Assembly: GCF_014198605.1 (NCBI RefSeq)
Contig: NZ_JACIHU010000003.1
Length of the DNA: 64,000 nucleotides
Strand: one strand, 5' to 3'
DNA from: Rhizobium etli_C
Lineage (GTDB): Bacteria; Pseudomonadota; Alphaproteobacteria; Rhizobiales; Rhizobiaceae
Position 1 is the first letter of the stretch; each line of letters opens with the position of its first letter. The notes beneath the pieces are model-generated. The model made no database searches, was not told the origin of the DNA, and saw only the letters and a program-made list of their open reading frames with translations. Positions 63,965-64,000 of this stretch are shown piece after piece. A program made the translations under genes and the position numbers.

Positions 63965-64000
63965 ATGAGCGATACATCCGCGACGGAAAACGGCGTAAGC
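63965..64000 (+). CDS. gyrB: DNA gyrase subunit B (first 12 codons)
   Basis: Only MSDTSATENGVS is in the window. The N-terminus and the position after secB-fxsA-mltA-smr match rhizobial gyrB. The ATP-binding domain is outside, so the call rests on the short start and context. Confidence 0.6.
   Translation, partial: MSDTSATENGVS

Overview
The window reads as chromosomal DNA of a fast-growing Rhizobium of the R. leguminosarum/R. etli type. It has high GC, alphaproteobacterial gene families and gene order (mnmE-mnmG-rsmG-parA-parB next to hemE and rho; aroE-coaE-dnaQ-secB leading to gyrB), a 180-kDa NAD-glutamate dehydrogenase, an imuA-imuB-dnaE2 cassette and rhizobial palindromic intergenic repeats. 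I see no prophage, insertion sequence, CRISPR array, tRNA or rRNA.

Layout. 1-1.7 kb: tail of a polysaccharide-deacetylase-like gene, rppH, then the iron-storage pair bfd-bfr on the other strand. 1.9-7.8 kb: SOS mutagenesis operon imuA-imuB-dnaE2 read leftwards behind an exact GTTC-N7-GTTC LexA box. 7.9-13.6 kb: small housekeeping and unknown genes, then leuD and leuB with a serine/threonine-dehydratase-like gene between them. leuD sits between two direct copies of a bipartite palindromic repeat. 13.8-22.8 kb: PAP2 phosphatase, an MHS-type transporter with a large insertion, the remnant of an ABC exporter, asd, a lytic transglycosylase, a diguanylate cyclase, a beta-carbonic anhydrase and pdxY. 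23-38.6 kb: gdh, a UMF1-type transporter, purH, a heparinase-like gene, rsmB, htpX, an SDHAF4-like gene, acs and trcR. 38.7-47 kb: an orphan flagellin, prpE, yggS, leuS, lptE and holA.

47-64 kb is the replication and segregation core. parB, parA, rsmG, mnmG, mnmE, rho, hemJ and hemE all read leftwards. PPDK regulator, maf, aroE, coaE and dnaQ read rightwards. Between hemE and the PPDK regulator lies a 400-base gene-free stretch with two perfect DnaA boxes, an AT-rich block and four GANTC methylation sites, which I call oriC. One perfect and several near-perfect parS sites (TGTTTCACGTGAAACA) are spread around it. Two of the best lie inside coding sequence, at the start of rsmG and of aroE, where they encode Ser-Arg-Glu-Thr. 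The right end holds secB, fxsA and a tightly overlapping set (Tim44-like, mltA, smr, HTH regulator) that leads to the first codons of gyrB.

Most of the window is ordinary core genome. The points most worth a second look are the parS/oriC architecture, the parS sites embedded in genes, the 155-nt imuA/imuB overlap, the insertion in the MHS transporter, the fused ABC-transporter remnant, and an MltA without a visible export signal. I did not find a clearly new multi-gene system.
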